From NCBI RefSeq assembly GCF_014268815.2, contig NZ_JABWRE020000001.1, positions 4,345,001 through 4,409,000 of the forward strand: a stretch of 64,000 bases of DNA, read 5' to 3'. This DNA comes from Pseudomonas urmiensis (GTDB lineage Bacteria; Pseudomonadota; Gammaproteobacteria; Pseudomonadales; Pseudomonadaceae). The notes below the pieces were generated by a model. The model did no database searches and was not told the DNA's origin. It was given only the letters and a program-made list of their open reading frames with translations. The translations under genes were made by a program, and so were the position numbers. This document shows, piece by piece, positions 19,745 through 29,286 of the stretch (within the stretch, counting starts at the first letter, position 1; every line of letters begins with the position of its first letter).

Positions 19745-20534
19745 CGTCGAGCACTGCGCAGAGCTTGGCGGTCGCTTCGATCATCTGCCCGCTGGGCCGC
19801 TCCAGGCCCTTGTCTGGCACCACCAGCAGCTGCTGATTGGCCGTGGCCCGCAGTTGCGGCCAGGCCTTCCACGGCGTCAGCTGCGCGTTGTCAGCGGCCA
19901 GGATCACTTCTGGATCACGCGCCAGCACCGACTCTACGCTGACCAGCGGCGCCGGCTGCGTCAGGTCGGCAAAGACATTGCGCGCGCCACAGACAGTCAG
20001 CGCATCGCTGACGATCTGCTGGCCACCCAAGGTATACAGCGGTTTGTCCCACACCTGATAGAACACCGCCAGCGGCCGATCACGTTGGTAGCGCTCGCGC
20101 AGCGCTTGCAGGCGGGCACGCAGTTGCGCGGTATAGTGCCGAGCCTGCTCAGCGCGACCCACCCGCACACCGATGGTCTCGATCTGCTCGATCAGTTGGT
20201 CGAGGTTTTTCGCTTCATCACTGAAGGTAGCGATGCCCAGGCGGCGCAGCTGATCGCGCTGGGCCGGGGCAACACTGCCAGGCCAGAGCAGCAGCAAGTC
20301 GGGCTTGAGGCTGAGCAGGCGTTCCATGTCCAGCTGGCCGTGACGCCCCACCGAAGGCAACGCAGCCAACCCTGCGGGCCGTTCGCCGCCGTCGAGCATC
20401 CCCACCAGCAGGTCATCGGCGTGCAGCTCGAGCATGATTTCCGTCATCGACGGCGCCAGGCTGATTACCCGTGGCCCAGCCGCTGCGTGAGCACCACCAA
20501 CCAGTAGCAACAGCAGGCAAAGAAAGACGCGCAT
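19722..20534 (-). CDS. btuF: Periplasmic cobalamin-binding protein
   Basis: A 270-residue class III solute-binding protein with signal peptide (CLLLLLVGGAHA) and the BtuF/FhuD-type start RVISLAPSMTEIMLEL, then KPDLLLLWPGS and a long backbone helix around residues 120-160. Its 3' end overlaps the end of btuB tail to tail by 23 bases. It starts one base into the stop of the membrane gene upstream. The BtuCD transporter is not in the window. Confidence 0.88.
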   Translation of the reverse strand: MRVFLCLLLLLVGGAHAAAGPRVISLAPSMTEIMLELHADDLLVGMLDGGERPAGLAALPSVGRHGQLDMERLLSLKPDLLLLWPGSVAPAQRDQLRRLGIATFSDEAKNLDQLIEQIETIGVRVGRAEQARHYTAQLRARLQALRERYQRDRPLAVFYQVWDKPLYTLGGQQIVSDALTVCGARNVFADLTQPAPLVSVESVLARDPEVILAADNAQLTPWKAWPQLRATANQQLLVVPDKGLERPSGQMIEATAKLCAVLDARVPASR

Positions 20535-20953
20535 CAGCCCAGCTGACGCGGAATGCGATAGAGGTACAGCAGCACCAAGGTGGACAGCGCCAGAAGGATT
20601 TGCGCTACCGCTTCCAGCCCGACCAAGACTGACAACGCGGCGACCCAGGCGGGGATGCAGGCGAACAGCATGGCCATGCGCCGCACCCGCGCCAGCTCGA
20701 TCCAGGCGGCCGGCTCTTCAGGGGTGCCGAGCACCTTGGAGGTGGCAATCAACGCCCGCTTGTAGGCACCGAAACGTGGCAGGCTGAGGAACATGGTCGC
20801 GGCTCCCGCGATGAACAGTGGCATGGCCAGCACCGGGATCAGTCCGTCGCCACCACCGAAGGCCCAGGCCATCACTGGCAGCGGCAACAGCCCGACTGCC
20901 AGGTATTGCCACCAGGCCAGCGCCAGGCGCCGCTTCACCTCGCTGCGGGTCAC
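20534..20953 (-). CDS. Small inner-membrane protein of unknown function
   Basis: 139 residues with four predicted hydrophobic segments ([69 protein letters not shown]). I do not recognise a family. Its GTG overlaps the ribA stop (GTGA) and its stop overlaps the btuF ATG, so it is coupled on both sides. This start is set by the coupling; longer frames run antisense to nothing useful within ribA. Confidence 0.7.
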   Translation of the reverse strand: MTRSEVKRRLALAWWQYLAVGLLPLPVMAWAFGGGDGLIPVLAMPLFIAGAATMFLSLPRFGAYKRALIATSKVLGTPEEPAAWIELARVRRMAMLFACIPAWVAALSVLVGLEAVAQILLALSTLVLLYLYRIPRQLG

Positions 20954-21567
20954 GCCTGAGGCACCTCGCCTTGGTGCTCGGTGCCCATCATATGGCCAAG
21001 CTTGCCAGCCTTGGTCGCCAGGTACAGGCGGTTGTGCGGGTTGTGGCCGGTATGCAGCGGCACGCGCTCGGCGACGTTGATGCCCATGCTGGTCAGCGCC
21101 TTGACCTTGCGCGGGTTGTTGGTCATCAAGCGCAGCGCCTTGACGCCCAGGTGCTCGAGCATCGGCAGGCACATGGCATAGTCGCGCTGGTCAGCGGCGA
21201 AGCCCAGGCGCTCGTTGGCCTCGACGGTATCGGCGCCGCCATCTTGCAGCTCATAGGCGCGGATCTTGTTCAACAGGCCAATGCCACGACCTTCCTGGCG
21301 CAGGTACAGCAGCACGCCACGGCCTTCACGGGCGATGGCTTGCAGGGCGGCTTCGAGTTGCGAGCCGCAGTCGCAACGCTGGCTGAACAAGGCATCACCG
21401 GTCAGGCACTCGGAATGCAGGCGCCCGAGCACCGGCTCGCCGTCAGCGATATCACCCAGGCTGAGCACCACGTGCTCACGGCCAGTGGCTTCGTCGAGAA
21501 AGCCATGCATGGTGAAGGTCGCGAAGGGAGTCGGGAGTTTCGAGGCGGCAACAAAGACGACGGGCAC
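20950..21567 (-). CDS. ribA: GTP cyclohydrolase II
   Basis: RibA opens GTP to the pyrimidine precursor of riboflavin. 205 residues with the zinc site [20 protein letters not shown] (three cysteines), [20 protein letters not shown] and [10 protein letters not shown]. The GTG giving [12 protein letters not shown] is preceded by AGGAG eight bases away and matches the usual Pseudomonas start; an earlier GTG would add 11 residues. It leads the ribA-membrane protein-btuF operon. Confidence 0.95.
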   Translation of the reverse strand: MPVVFVAASKLPTPFATFTMHGFLDEATGREHVVLSLGDIADGEPVLGRLHSECLTGDALFSQRCDCGSQLEAALQAIAREGRGVLLYLRQEGRGIGLLNKIRAYELQDGGADTVEANERLGFAADQRDYAMCLPMLEHLGVKALRLMTNNPRKVKALTSMGINVAERVPLHTGHNPHNRLYLATKAGKLGHMMGTEHQGEVPQA

Positions 21568-21710
21568 GTTGTGCTCCTGATAAGTAACTTGGAATTTCAC
21601 GTGAGCCGATTGTATCAGCAGGCTGGCGCATATGCGCAGGCTGAATACCGTGGCTTAAGATCGAAAAGTTCGATGCTTATTGAACATTGCAGGGTGCCAG
21701 CACTGGCCTC

Positions 21711-21735
21711 TTCGCGGGCAAGCCCGCTCCCACAG
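21711..21735. repeat. REP element
   Basis: Variant REP (TTCGCGGGCAAGCCCGCTCC) just before the tandem duplication; two further copies lie inside the repeat units near 21809-21833 and 21961-21985. Confidence 0.8.
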
Positions 21736-22038
21736 GGGGCCAAGTCGCTCAGAGACTTTTATTGTGTCAGTCATGACTCACCGCTGGCTTGAGATCTGCG
21801 CGGTAGCTGTGGGAGCGGGCTTGCCCGCGAAGAAGCCAACTCAATGTGGCTGACTGTGCGCAGTAAAAGGATACGGCTGCTGCCATAGGGGCCAAGTCGG
21901 TCAGAGCATTTGTATTGAGTCAGTCATGACTCAGCGCAAGCCTCAGATCTGCGCGGTAGCTGTGGGAGCGGGCTTGCCCGCGAAGAAGCCAACTTAATGG
22001 GGCTGACTGTCCGCAGTAAATGGATACGGCTGCTGCCA
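21736..22038. repeat. Tandem duplication of a ~152-bp unit containing a gene 3' end
   Basis: Two near-identical units (21736-21887 and 21888-22038) both run from GGGGCCAAGTCG through TCAGTCATGACTCA, a REP (GTGGGAGCGGGCTTGCCC), AGAAGCCAACT and GCAGTAAA to GGATACGGCTGCTGCCA. The right unit holds the last ~15 codons and stop of the solute-binding-protein gene; the left unit is an untranslated copy of them. Differences are a few substitutions, so the event is fairly recent. Confidence 0.85.
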
Positions 22039-22746
22039 CTTTTCGTAGATCGCTTTCAGCTCGCCGCTACGCACCAATTGCTCCATGCGCCGGTCAAACA
22101 AGTCTTTCAAGGATTTACCCTGTTCGTTCTTGGCAAATGCCAGATACAGCGGCAACTCAGCGATATGGGTACGCCGGAAGCGCTCAGGCTGCGCCGCCTG
22201 GCCCAGCACGTAGTCGACTTCAGTCAGCGCATCGATGTAGAAATCCACTCGCTCGTGCTCGAGCATCGGCAGGATCCCTTCACGCCGCTGGATCTCGCGG
22301 AATTGATGAACATTGGGCAGGTAACTGCCGTAGTCATAGCCGCGCACCCAGGCCAACCGGTACTGGCCAATGTTCTCAGGGGTAGGTTCCGGCTTGCTGG
22401 CAAGGCCCAAGGCATAGATATGGTCCATGTCGAAATGCCAACGCGGATAGAGGTTGTCGTCGTTCTCTTCCTTGTAGGAGCCGACCCAGGCATCCGCTTC
22501 GCCACGTTTGACCAAGCCCACCGCGCGGCTGTAAGGCGCACTCTGGATCAGCACTTTGACCCCGGCCGGCTCGAACACTTTGCGCAGTACGTCCCAGGCC
22601 ACCCCGGTGCCGTCGGCATTGGTGTAGTCGAGCCATTCTTCACTGACCAGGTGGATCTGCGCAGGGTGCTGCCCCTGCACGTTAGCGGCACACACGCTGC
22701 CGCTGAGCAGCAGCAACATCGCCAGCAACGCCGTCCTTATGCCCAT
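21994..22746 (-). CDS. ABC-type amino-acid solute-binding protein (family 3), orphan
   Basis: 250 residues with a signal peptide (LLAMLLLLSGSVCA) and the family-3 pattern: WLDYTNADGTGVAWDVLRKVF, SAPYSRAVGLVKRGEADAWVG, and a C-terminal DLFDRRMEQLVRSGELKAIYEKW. ATG is preceded by AGGAG. It begins 17 bases after pgpA ends, so it may be the last gene of the rib-thi-pgp transcript, yet no permease or ATPase accompanies it. The last ~15 codons are duplicated downstream. Confidence 0.8.
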   Translation of the reverse strand: MGIRTALLAMLLLLSGSVCAANVQGQHPAQIHLVSEEWLDYTNADGTGVAWDVLRKVFEPAGVKVLIQSAPYSRAVGLVKRGEADAWVGSYKEENDDNLYPRWHFDMDHIYALGLASKPEPTPENIGQYRLAWVRGYDYGSYLPNVHQFREIQRREGILPMLEHERVDFYIDALTEVDYVLGQAAQPERFRRTHIAELPLYLAFAKNEQGKSLKDLFDRRMEQLVRSGELKAIYEKWQQPYPFTADSQPH

Positions 22747-22763
22747 CCACCCGCTCCTAAGTA

Positions 22764-23267
22764 TCAGGCCACCGCCCACACCAGAACTTGCATGCCCAGC
22801 CAGGCAAAGACCCCGGCGAGGATATCGTCGAGCATGATCCCGACTCCGCCATGCACATGCCGGTCGATCCAGCGGATCGGCCACGGCTTGAGGATGTCGA
22901 AGAAGCGGAACATCAGGAACCCTGCGAGCAGCCACTGCCAGCCTTCCGGCACCAGCCACAGGGTGATCCACATGCCGACCATTTCGTCCCAGACAATGCC
23001 TTCATGGTCATGCACGCGCAAGTCGTTTGCCACTTTGCCGCACAGCCAGAAGCCAAACAGCATGGTCACGCCCAGCAGCAGCCAGTAGCCCCAGTCTGGC
23101 AGCATCTGCCACAGCGGGATGAACGGCAGCGCCACCAGGGAGCCCCAGGTACCAGGAGCCTTGGGTAGAGTGCCAGAGCCGAAGCCGAAGGCGATGAAGT
23201 GCCACGGGTTGCGCCAGACCGAGGGCGGAACGAACTCCGCAGGCACCTGGTTGGGGTGGTCGGTCAC
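22764..23267 (-). CDS. pgpA: Phosphatidylglycerophosphatase A
   Basis: Dephosphorylates phosphatidylglycerol phosphate in the inner membrane. 167 residues with the N-terminal FGSGTLPKAPGTWGSL and the metal-binding EGIVWDEMVG plus FDILKPWPIRWIDRHVHGGVGIMLDDI, both hallmark blocks. It overlaps thiL by four bases. Confidence 0.95.
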   Translation of the reverse strand: MTDHPNQVPAEFVPPSVWRNPWHFIAFGFGSGTLPKAPGTWGSLVALPFIPLWQMLPDWGYWLLLGVTMLFGFWLCGKVANDLRVHDHEGIVWDEMVGMWITLWLVPEGWQWLLAGFLMFRFFDILKPWPIRWIDRHVHGGVGIMLDDILAGVFAWLGMQVLVWAVA

Positions 23268-24229
23268 GGTGTCTCCCTAAAATGTTGATAGCCCCGCTGC
23301 TGCGGGGTGATGTCCTGGCCCTGCTCGTCCAGCAGGCGCACGCCCTCGCCATCGAGCACGCGGCCGACGACATGGACCGGCACACCAGCGGCGCGCAGGG
23401 ATGAAAGCTGTGCCGGCGGCAAGGTGAAGGCCAGCACGTAGTCGTCGCCACCGATCAGCGCGGCCTGGCGCGCAGCTTCAGAGCCGAGAAAGCCCTGCAG
23501 AGCAGGTGACACCGGCACCTGTGCCAGGTTCACCTCGAGCGCCCGCCGGGAGGCCTTGGCGATATGGCCGCAGTCGGCCAACAGACCATCGGAGATGTCC
23601 AGGGCCGCCGTGGCTTTGCCAAGCAGGGCCTGGCCAAGGGCGAATTGTGGCGAGGGCGACCAGTAATGGGCCAGCAAGGGCCCAGCCAAGTCGGCTTCGA
23701 CCTGGCGTTCACCGAGCACCAGCGGCAAGGCGCCAGCAGCATTGCCCAGTTCACCACCGACACACAGCAGATCCCCCACCTGGGCGCCGCTGCGCAGCAA
23801 CGCCTGCCCACGTGCAACGCGGCCAAACACCGTCATGGTGATGCTCAGGGGACCACGGGTGGTGTCGCCGCCGATCAGGCTCAGGCCGCAGCGGCGGGCC
23901 ATGCGATTGAGGCCTTCGGCGTAAGCCTGCAGCCACTGCGCGCTGACCTCGGGCAAGGTCAGCGCCAGGGTAAAACCAATGGGCGTGGCGCCCATCGCGG
24001 CCAGATCGCTGGCGGCCACGGCCAAGGACCGCTGGCCAAGCAGCGAAGGGTCGCAGACGGCAGGAAAATGCACGCCGGCGACCAGGGTATCAGTGGACAC
24101 CGCCAGCTGCTGCGCAGCAGGCAGGTCCAGCAGGGCGCAGTCGTCACCAATCCCCAACGCCACGCCTTCGCCGCCCTGCGCACAGGGCGCGGCAGCGAAG
24201 TAATGGCGGATCAGCTCAAACTCACCCAT
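23264..24229 (-). CDS. thiL: Thiamine-monophosphate kinase
   Basis: Makes thiamine diphosphate from thiamine monophosphate and ATP. 321 residues of the PurM/ThiL fold: GIGDDCALLD (Mg-ATP), STDTLVAGVHF, GGDTTRGPLSITMTVFG and ALDISDGLLADCGHI. Eighteen bases separate it from nusB; the stop overlaps the pgpA start. Confidence 0.96.
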   Translation of the reverse strand: MGEFELIRHYFAAAPCAQGGEGVALGIGDDCALLDLPAAQQLAVSTDTLVAGVHFPAVCDPSLLGQRSLAVAASDLAAMGATPIGFTLALTLPEVSAQWLQAYAEGLNRMARRCGLSLIGGDTTRGPLSITMTVFGRVARGQALLRSGAQVGDLLCVGGELGNAAGALPLVLGERQVEADLAGPLLAHYWSPSPQFALGQALLGKATAALDISDGLLADCGHIAKASRRALEVNLAQVPVSPALQGFLGSEAARQAALIGGDDYVLAFTLPPAQLSSLRAAGVPVHVVGRVLDGEGVRLLDEQGQDITPQQRGYQHFRETP

Positions 24230-24247
24230 GGCTGGTCAGCGCCGCAA

Positions 24248-24748
24248 TCAGCGCTTGTACGCCTTGACTTCCGCTTCACGCAGACGCGGAGCGAGCTTGT
24301 CCAGTACACCGTTGACGAACTTGTGACCGTCGGTGGCGCCGAACACTTTGGCCAGCTCCACACCTTCGTTGATCACCACGCGATACGGCACATCGGCGCG
24401 CATGATGAACTCCCAGGTGGACAGGCGCAGAACGGCCAGTTCAACCGGGTCGAGCTCTTCCAGGGCAAGGTCCAGGCACGGCGCCAGAGCCTCGTCGATT
24501 TCCTTCACCTTGGCCGGAACCCCGTGCAGGATCTCGCGGAAGTAAGCGCCGTCTACATCGGAGAAATCGTTGTCGACCCGAAACTGCGCCTCGACCTCGT
24601 TCAGCGAGTGCCGGGCCATGTGCCACTGGTAGAGGGCCTGGGTCGCGAGCTTGCGGGCTTCGCGGCGCTTGGCGCTCTTCGAGGGCTTGCCGGCATCCGC
24701 AGGTTTTGGATCGCGCGGGTTGAAACGATCGCTTTCGTCGCTAATCAC
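24248..24748 (-). CDS. nusB: Transcription antitermination factor NusB
   Basis: NusB binds boxA of rRNA transcripts with NusE. 166 residues, all-helical: [17 protein letters not shown] near the start, then [28 protein letters not shown] and [11 protein letters not shown]. The N-terminal ~22 residues are a charged extension. Overlaps ribH by four bases. Confidence 0.96.
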   Translation of the reverse strand: MISDESDRFNPRDPKPADAGKPSKSAKRREARKLATQALYQWHMARHSLNEVEAQFRVDNDFSDVDGAYFREILHGVPAKVKEIDEALAPCLDLALEELDPVELAVLRLSTWEFIMRADVPYRVVINEGVELAKVFGATDGHKFVNGVLDKLAPRLREAEVKAYKR

Positions 24749-25221
24749 TTGGCCTCCAACTGCGCCAGCAGGCTGACCATTTCCAGGGCGGACAGGGCAG
24801 CTTCAGCACCTTTGTTGCCAGCCTTGGTGCCGGAACGCTCGATGGCTTGCTCGATGGAGTCGACAGTCAGCACGCCGAAGGCCACCGGAACACCGAACTC
24901 CATGGACACCTGGGCCAGGCCCTTGGTGCATTCGCCCGCCACGTATTCAAAGTGCGGGGTACCGCCGCGGATCACAGCGCCCAGGGCGATGATCGCGTCG
25001 TAAGCGCCTTGTTGGGCGACTTTCTGTGCAACCAGCGGGATTTCGAAGGCGCCAGGAGCACGGATGATGGTGATGTCGCTTTCGCTGACGCCATGGCGTA
25101 CCAGGGCATCGACGGCACCGCTTACCAGGCTTTCGACGACGAAGCTGTTGAAGCGGCCAACCACCAAAGCATAGCGACCTTTGGGGGCGATGAAGGTACC
25201 TTCGATGGTCTTCAGGGTCAT
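24745..25221 (-). CDS. ribH: 6,7-dimethyl-8-ribityllumazine synthase
   Basis: Penultimate riboflavin step. 158 residues; signature blocks [48 protein letters not shown] with the catalytic His, and [15 protein letters not shown]. Follows ribBX by 90 bases. Confidence 0.97.
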   Translation of the reverse strand: MTLKTIEGTFIAPKGRYALVVGRFNSFVVESLVSGAVDALVRHGVSESDITIIRAPGAFEIPLVAQKVAQQGAYDAIIALGAVIRGGTPHFEYVAGECTKGLAQVSMEFGVPVAFGVLTVDSIEQAIERSGTKAGNKGAEAALSALEMVSLLAQLEAK

Positions 25222-25311
25222 TCCGGTGTTCTCATTTTAAAGAGCGAGGCCGCCGTAGACGGCCTGCAGGAGGGTTTGGACACGAGCGCCAGGGCAACTA
25301 GCGCGCCTGTG

Positions 25312-26403
25312 TCACTCAGAGGGCACGTATTCTACAACTTCCAGATCAAATCCGGATATCGCGTTGAACTTCATCGGCGAGCTCATCAGGCGCATCTTGC
25401 GCACGCCCAGATCACGCAGGATCTGCGAACCGGCACCGACCGTGCTGTAGGTGCTCGGCGTCTTGACCTGGGTTTCGCCGGCGCTTTCGCGGATATGCGC
25501 CAGGAGCACGTCGCCATCGAGTGGGTGGCCGAGCAGCAGGACCACGCCGCTGCCGGCCTCGGCCACCGCGCTCATCGCCGCACGCAGGCTCCAGCGGCCT
25601 GGCTGCTTGACCATCAGCAGGTCGCGCAGCGGGTCCATGTTGTGCACCCGCACCAGGGTCGGCTCTTCGGCGCAGATCTTGCCCAGGGTCAGTGCCATGT
25701 GCACGTCGCCTTCGACCGAATCGCGGTAGGTGACCAGGTTGAACTGGCCCAGTTCGCTGTCCAGCGGCTGCTCGGAAACCCGCTGAACGGTACGCTCGTG
25801 GATCATCCGATAGTGGATCAGGTCGGCAATGGTGCCGATCTTCAGGCCATGTTCGGCAGCGAACACTTCCAGCTCGGCGCGACGCGACATGGTGCCGTCG
25901 TCGTTCATCACCTCGCAGATCACCCCGCTCGGCTCGAAGCCAGCCATGCGCGCCAGGTCGCAGGCGGCCTCGGTGTGGCCTGCGCGGGCCAGGGTACCGC
26001 CAGGCTGGGCCATCAGCGGGAAGATGTGACCGGGGCTGACGATGTCTTCGGCCTTGGCGTCCTTGGCTGCGGCCGCCTGCACGGTCCGCGCACGGTCGGC
26101 AGCGGAGATGCCGGTGGTGACGCCTTCGGCGGCTTCGATCGACACGGTGAACTTGGTGCCAAAGCCCGAACCATTGCGCGGCGCCATCAGCGGCAGCTTG
26201 AGGGTTTCGCAGCGTTCGCGGCTCATCGGCATGCAGATCAGGCCACGGGCGTGCTTGGCCATGAAGTTGATGTGCTCAGGCTGGCAGCACTCGGCGGCCA
26301 TGATGATGTCGCCTTCGTTCTCGCGGTCTTCGTCATCCATGAGGATGACCATCTTGCCTTGGCGGATGTCTTCCACCAGCTCTTCAATGCTGTTGAGCGC
26401 CAC
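25312..26403 (-). CDS. ribBA: DHBP synthase fused to a degenerate GTP cyclohydrolase II-like domain (RibBX)
   Basis: 363 residues. Residues 1-200 form an intact RibB domain: MDDEDRENEGDIIMAAEC, GSGFGTKFTVSIEAAEGVTTG, SPGHIFPL, RAGHTEAACDLARMAG. Residues ~205-360 align with RibA, but the zinc-ligand segment reads VRVHNMDPLRDLLMV with none of the three cysteines, and the RQEGRG segment reads LLLGHPLDGDV. The second half is therefore not a GTP cyclohydrolase; such RibBX proteins are known in Proteobacteria. The separate ribA supplies that activity. GTG start chosen behind AAGGGGG. Confidence 0.92.
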   Translation of the reverse strand: MALNSIEELVEDIRQGKMVILMDDEDRENEGDIIMAAECCQPEHINFMAKHARGLICMPMSRERCETLKLPLMAPRNGSGFGTKFTVSIEAAEGVTTGISAADRARTVQAAAAKDAKAEDIVSPGHIFPLMAQPGGTLARAGHTEAACDLARMAGFEPSGVICEVMNDDGTMSRRAELEVFAAEHGLKIGTIADLIHYRMIHERTVQRVSEQPLDSELGQFNLVTYRDSVEGDVHMALTLGKICAEEPTLVRVHNMDPLRDLLMVKQPGRWSLRAAMSAVAEAGSGVVLLLGHPLDGDVLLAHIRESAGETQVKTPSTYSTVGAGSQILRDLGVRKMRLMSSPMKFNAISGFDLEVVEYVPSE

Positions 26404-26421
26404 TCGGCACCCCCTTCTCAA

Positions 26422-27087
26422 TCAGGATTTCAGGTAGCCGTTGGCGGCCAGGAAGCTTTCGGTGATGCTACTGCCCTTGCTCGGTTCGGCAGCCTTGTCG
26501 CCCAGCAGCAGACGCTCCAGGTAACGGGCCAGCAGGTCGACCTCAAGGTTCACCCGACGACCTGGGCGGTAGTCGGCCATGATGGTTTCGGACAGGGTGT
26601 GCGGGACGATGGTCAGCTCGAACTCGGCGCCATCGACCACGTTGACCGTCAGGCTGGTGCCGTCGACGGTGATCGAGCCCTTGTGGGCGATGTACTTGGC
26701 CAGCTCTCTGGGCGCACGCACGCGGAACTGGATGGCGCGGGCGTTATCGCTGCGCGAGATGATTTCGCCGACGCCGTCGACGTGGCCGCTGACCAAGTGA
26801 CCGCCCAGGCGGGTGGTCGGGGTCAGGGCTTTTTCCAGGTTGACCGGGCTGCCGCTTTTCAAGTCGTCGAAGGCGGTGCACTCGAGGGTTTCGCGGCTGA
26901 CGTCAGCCCAGAAACCGTCGCCCGGCAGGTCGACGGCCGTCAGGCAGACGCCGTTGACGGCAATGCTGTCGCCGAGTTTGACGTCGCCCAGGTCAAGCTT
27001 GCCGGTCTGGACGTAGACGCGCACGTCACCGCCCTTGGGGGTCAGGCTACGGATGGTGCCGATGGATTCGATGATGCCGGTGAACAT
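26422..27087 (-). CDS. ribE: Riboflavin synthase
   Basis: Dismutates two lumazines to riboflavin. 221 residues with the invariant MFTGIIESIGTI start and two tandem lumazine-binding halves (DSIAVNGVCLTAVDL in the first, KGSITVDGTSLTVNVVDG in the second). Lies between ribD and ribBX in the operon, 18 bases before ribBX. Confidence 0.97.
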   Translation of the reverse strand: MFTGIIESIGTIRSLTPKGGDVRVYVQTGKLDLGDVKLGDSIAVNGVCLTAVDLPGDGFWADVSRETLECTAFDDLKSGSPVNLEKALTPTTRLGGHLVSGHVDGVGEIISRSDNARAIQFRVRAPRELAKYIAHKGSITVDGTSLTVNVVDGAEFELTIVPHTLSETIMADYRPGRRVNLEVDLLARYLERLLLGDKAAEPSKGSSITESFLAANGYLKS

Positions 27088-27130
27088 GCGGTTGTCCTCG
27101 CAAATAGGGCTGCGCTGGGCTAGCCAGGCA

Positions 27131-28261
27131 TTATACGCCGGTGGCCGGCAGGGGGATGGCCGTGACCCGCCAGTCATCGCCGACGGCGCGCATTTCAGTG
27201 ATTTTCAGCCGCGGCGCCTGGCTCATCTGCGCCAGCGGCCAGTCCAGCAGCGGCCTGGCCTGGGAGCCGAGGAAGGTGCCGGCGACGAACAACTGGAACT
27301 CGTCGATCAGGCCAAGCTGGGCGAAGGCCCCCACCAAGCCGGCGCCGGCCTCCAGGAGAATTTCATTGACGCCACGCGCTGCCAGGGCCCTGAGCAGCCC
27401 GGGCAGGTCGACCCGGCCTTCGGCGCCGGGTAGGCACAGCAGTTCGTGACCGGCTTGGGCGTAACGCGGATCAGCCGCCGCCGCAGTCACTACCAGCGCC
27501 GGGCCTGCCTGGAAAAACGGCGCCGTCAGCGGCAGACGCAGGCGGCCGTCGATCAACACGCGCAGCGGTGGGCGTGACAGGGCCAGGGCCGTGGTTTCTG
27601 CATCAAGGCCCAACTGTTCGCCACGCACGGTCATCCGGGCGTTGTCGGCCAACACACTTTCGGCGCTGGTCAACACCACGCTGGAGCGGGCGCGCAGGCG
27701 TTGCACGGCGGCGCGCGCGGCAGGGCCGGTAATCCACTGGCTCTCGCCACTGGCCATCGCCGTGCGCCCGTCCAGGCTCATCGCCAGCTTGGCCCGGACG
27801 AACGGCAGCCCGTGTTCCATACGCTTGAGGAAACCTGGGTTGAGCGCGCGCGCTTCGCTTTCCAGCACGCCACTGGCGACTTCGATACCCGCCTCGGCCA
27901 AGCGCCGCAGGCCTTGGCCGGCCACTTGCGGATTGGGGTCCTGCATGGCCGCGACTACCCGGGCGACGCCGGCCTTGACCAGTGCCTCGGCGCACGGCGG
28001 GGTACGCCCATGGTGGCTGCACGGCTCCAGGGTCACGTAGGCGCAGGCGCCTTTAGCGCGTTCGCCAGCCTGGCGCAGTGCGTGCACCTCGGCGTGCGGC
28101 TCACCGGCGCGTACGTGCCAACCCTGGCCCACCACCTCGCCGTCGCGAACGATCACGCACCCCACGCGCGGGTTGGGATGGGTGCTGTACTGGCCCTTGC
28201 GGGCCAGTTGCAGGGCTTGGGCCATGTAGTGGGCGTCGAGAATCGCGGTCTGGCTGGGCAT
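27131..28261 (-). CDS. ribD: Bifunctional riboflavin deaminase/reductase
   Basis: Deaminates then reduces the ring-opened GTP product. 376 residues; N-terminal deaminase with HAEVHAL and EPCSHHGRTPPCAEAL zinc motifs, C-terminal reductase beginning RAKLAMSLDGRTAM and ending with EILLEAGAGLVGAF. Two bases separate it from nrdR upstream. Confidence 0.97.
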   Translation of the reverse strand: MPSQTAILDAHYMAQALQLARKGQYSTHPNPRVGCVIVRDGEVVGQGWHVRAGEPHAEVHALRQAGERAKGACAYVTLEPCSHHGRTPPCAEALVKAGVARVVAAMQDPNPQVAGQGLRRLAEAGIEVASGVLESEARALNPGFLKRMEHGLPFVRAKLAMSLDGRTAMASGESQWITGPAARAAVQRLRARSSVVLTSAESVLADNARMTVRGEQLGLDAETTALALSRPPLRVLIDGRLRLPLTAPFFQAGPALVVTAAAADPRYAQAGHELLCLPGAEGRVDLPGLLRALAARGVNEILLEAGAGLVGAFAQLGLIDEFQLFVAGTFLGSQARPLLDWPLAQMSQAPRLKITEMRAVGDDWRVTAIPLPATGV

Positions 28262-28263
28262 GC

Positions 28264-28728
28264 TTACTCTTTAGCCGGCTCGCGGGCCAGGCGGTCGATT
28301 TCTTCGCGGAATTCGTCGAGGTCCTGGAAGCGCCGGTAGACCGAGGCGAAGCGGATGTAGGCGACTTCGTCGAGCTCGCGCAGCGCGGCCATGACCAGTT
28401 CACCCACCACCAGCGACTTGACCTCACGCTCGCCAGTGGCGCGCAATTTGTGCTTGATGTGGGCCAGCGCCGCTTCCAGCCGCTCGACGCTGACCGGGCG
28501 CTTTTCCAGCGCGCGCTGCATGCCGGCACGCAGCTTGTCTTCATCGAACGGTTGGCGTGTACCGTCTTGCTTGATCAGCCGCGGCAGCACCAGCTCGGCG
28601 GTTTCGAAGGTTGTGAAGCGTTCGCCGCAGGCGACGCACTCGCGCCGGCGACGCACCTGTTCGCCCTCGGCGACCAGGCGCGAGTCGATGACCTTGGTGT
28701 CGTTGGCACCGCAAAAGGGACAGTGCAT
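28264..28728 (-). CDS. nrdR: Transcriptional repressor NrdR
   Basis: Zinc-finger/ATP-cone repressor of ribonucleotide reductase genes. 154 residues: [29 protein letters not shown] (four zinc cysteines), then ATP-cone [18 protein letters not shown]. Heads the rib operon, as in most gammaproteobacteria. Confidence 0.97.
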   Translation of the reverse strand: MHCPFCGANDTKVIDSRLVAEGEQVRRRRECVACGERFTTFETAELVLPRLIKQDGTRQPFDEDKLRAGMQRALEKRPVSVERLEAALAHIKHKLRATGEREVKSLVVGELVMAALRELDEVAYIRFASVYRRFQDLDEFREEIDRLAREPAKE

Positions 28729-28833
28729 GGTGGCAGGCAACAAAAAAAGGGAGGGCCATGGTAGCGCATCCGACTGGCAAGACAAGCCAAAGGGGTTACC
28801 ATCCAATCAATTCTGCCCGTGAAGGACTCCACC

Positions 28834-29286
28834 ATGCACTATCGAGCGCTCGTCGTGCTCTGTCTCGCTGGCCTGATGACGGCCTGCAGCAGCGATAAAC
28901 CCAAAGGCGAGCAGCCCACTGCAGCGCCCGCTCCCAAGGTCGCGAAAAAGGCGCCGGCACTGGGGCCGCTACCGGCCTACCAGCGCGAAATCAGCGGCAC
29001 CTTGCTGGAGGTGCCGGCAGGCGCCGACGTCGAACTGGCGCTGCTGGTGATCGATGAACGCGACCGGCCGCAGCGCCTGCTGGCCAGCAGCAACCTGATC
29101 GGTACCGGCCAGGCCCTGCCCTATCAGCTGCGCTTCAATCCCGAGGCATTCCCGGCCGGGGCCAGGGTCGAATTGCGTGGCCGCGCCAGCCGCTCCGGCC
29201 AGCTGATCATGCACCTGCCACCGCAGCGTATTGTTCAAGCCGCGAGCCAAGCCACTGGCCCACTGCGCTTCGAGAAGGCGCCATAG
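28834..29286 (+). CDS. YbaY-family lipoprotein
   Basis: 150 residues with a lipobox (LAGLMTAC, Cys near residue 18), a Pro/Ala/Lys linker and a C-terminal beta domain (YQREISGTLLEVPAGADVELALLVIDE...PYQLRFNPEAF) of the YscW/YbaY type. Function in the envelope is unknown. ATG preceded by AAGGA. The methyltransferase gene begins at the base after its stop. Divergent from nrdR across ~105 bases. Confidence 0.75.
   Translation: MHYRALVVLCLAGLMTACSSDKPKGEQPTAAPAPKVAKKAPALGPLPAYQREISGTLLEVPAGADVELALLVIDERDRPQRLLASSNLIGTGQALPYQLRFNPEAFPAGARVELRGRASRSGQLIMHLPPQRIVQAASQATGPLRFEKAP

Noticed and set aside
24847..27123. A 758-residue open frame on the plus strand across ribH, ribBX and ribE
   Set aside because: It is antisense to well-conserved genes and arises from high GC; no homology wording and no ribosome site.
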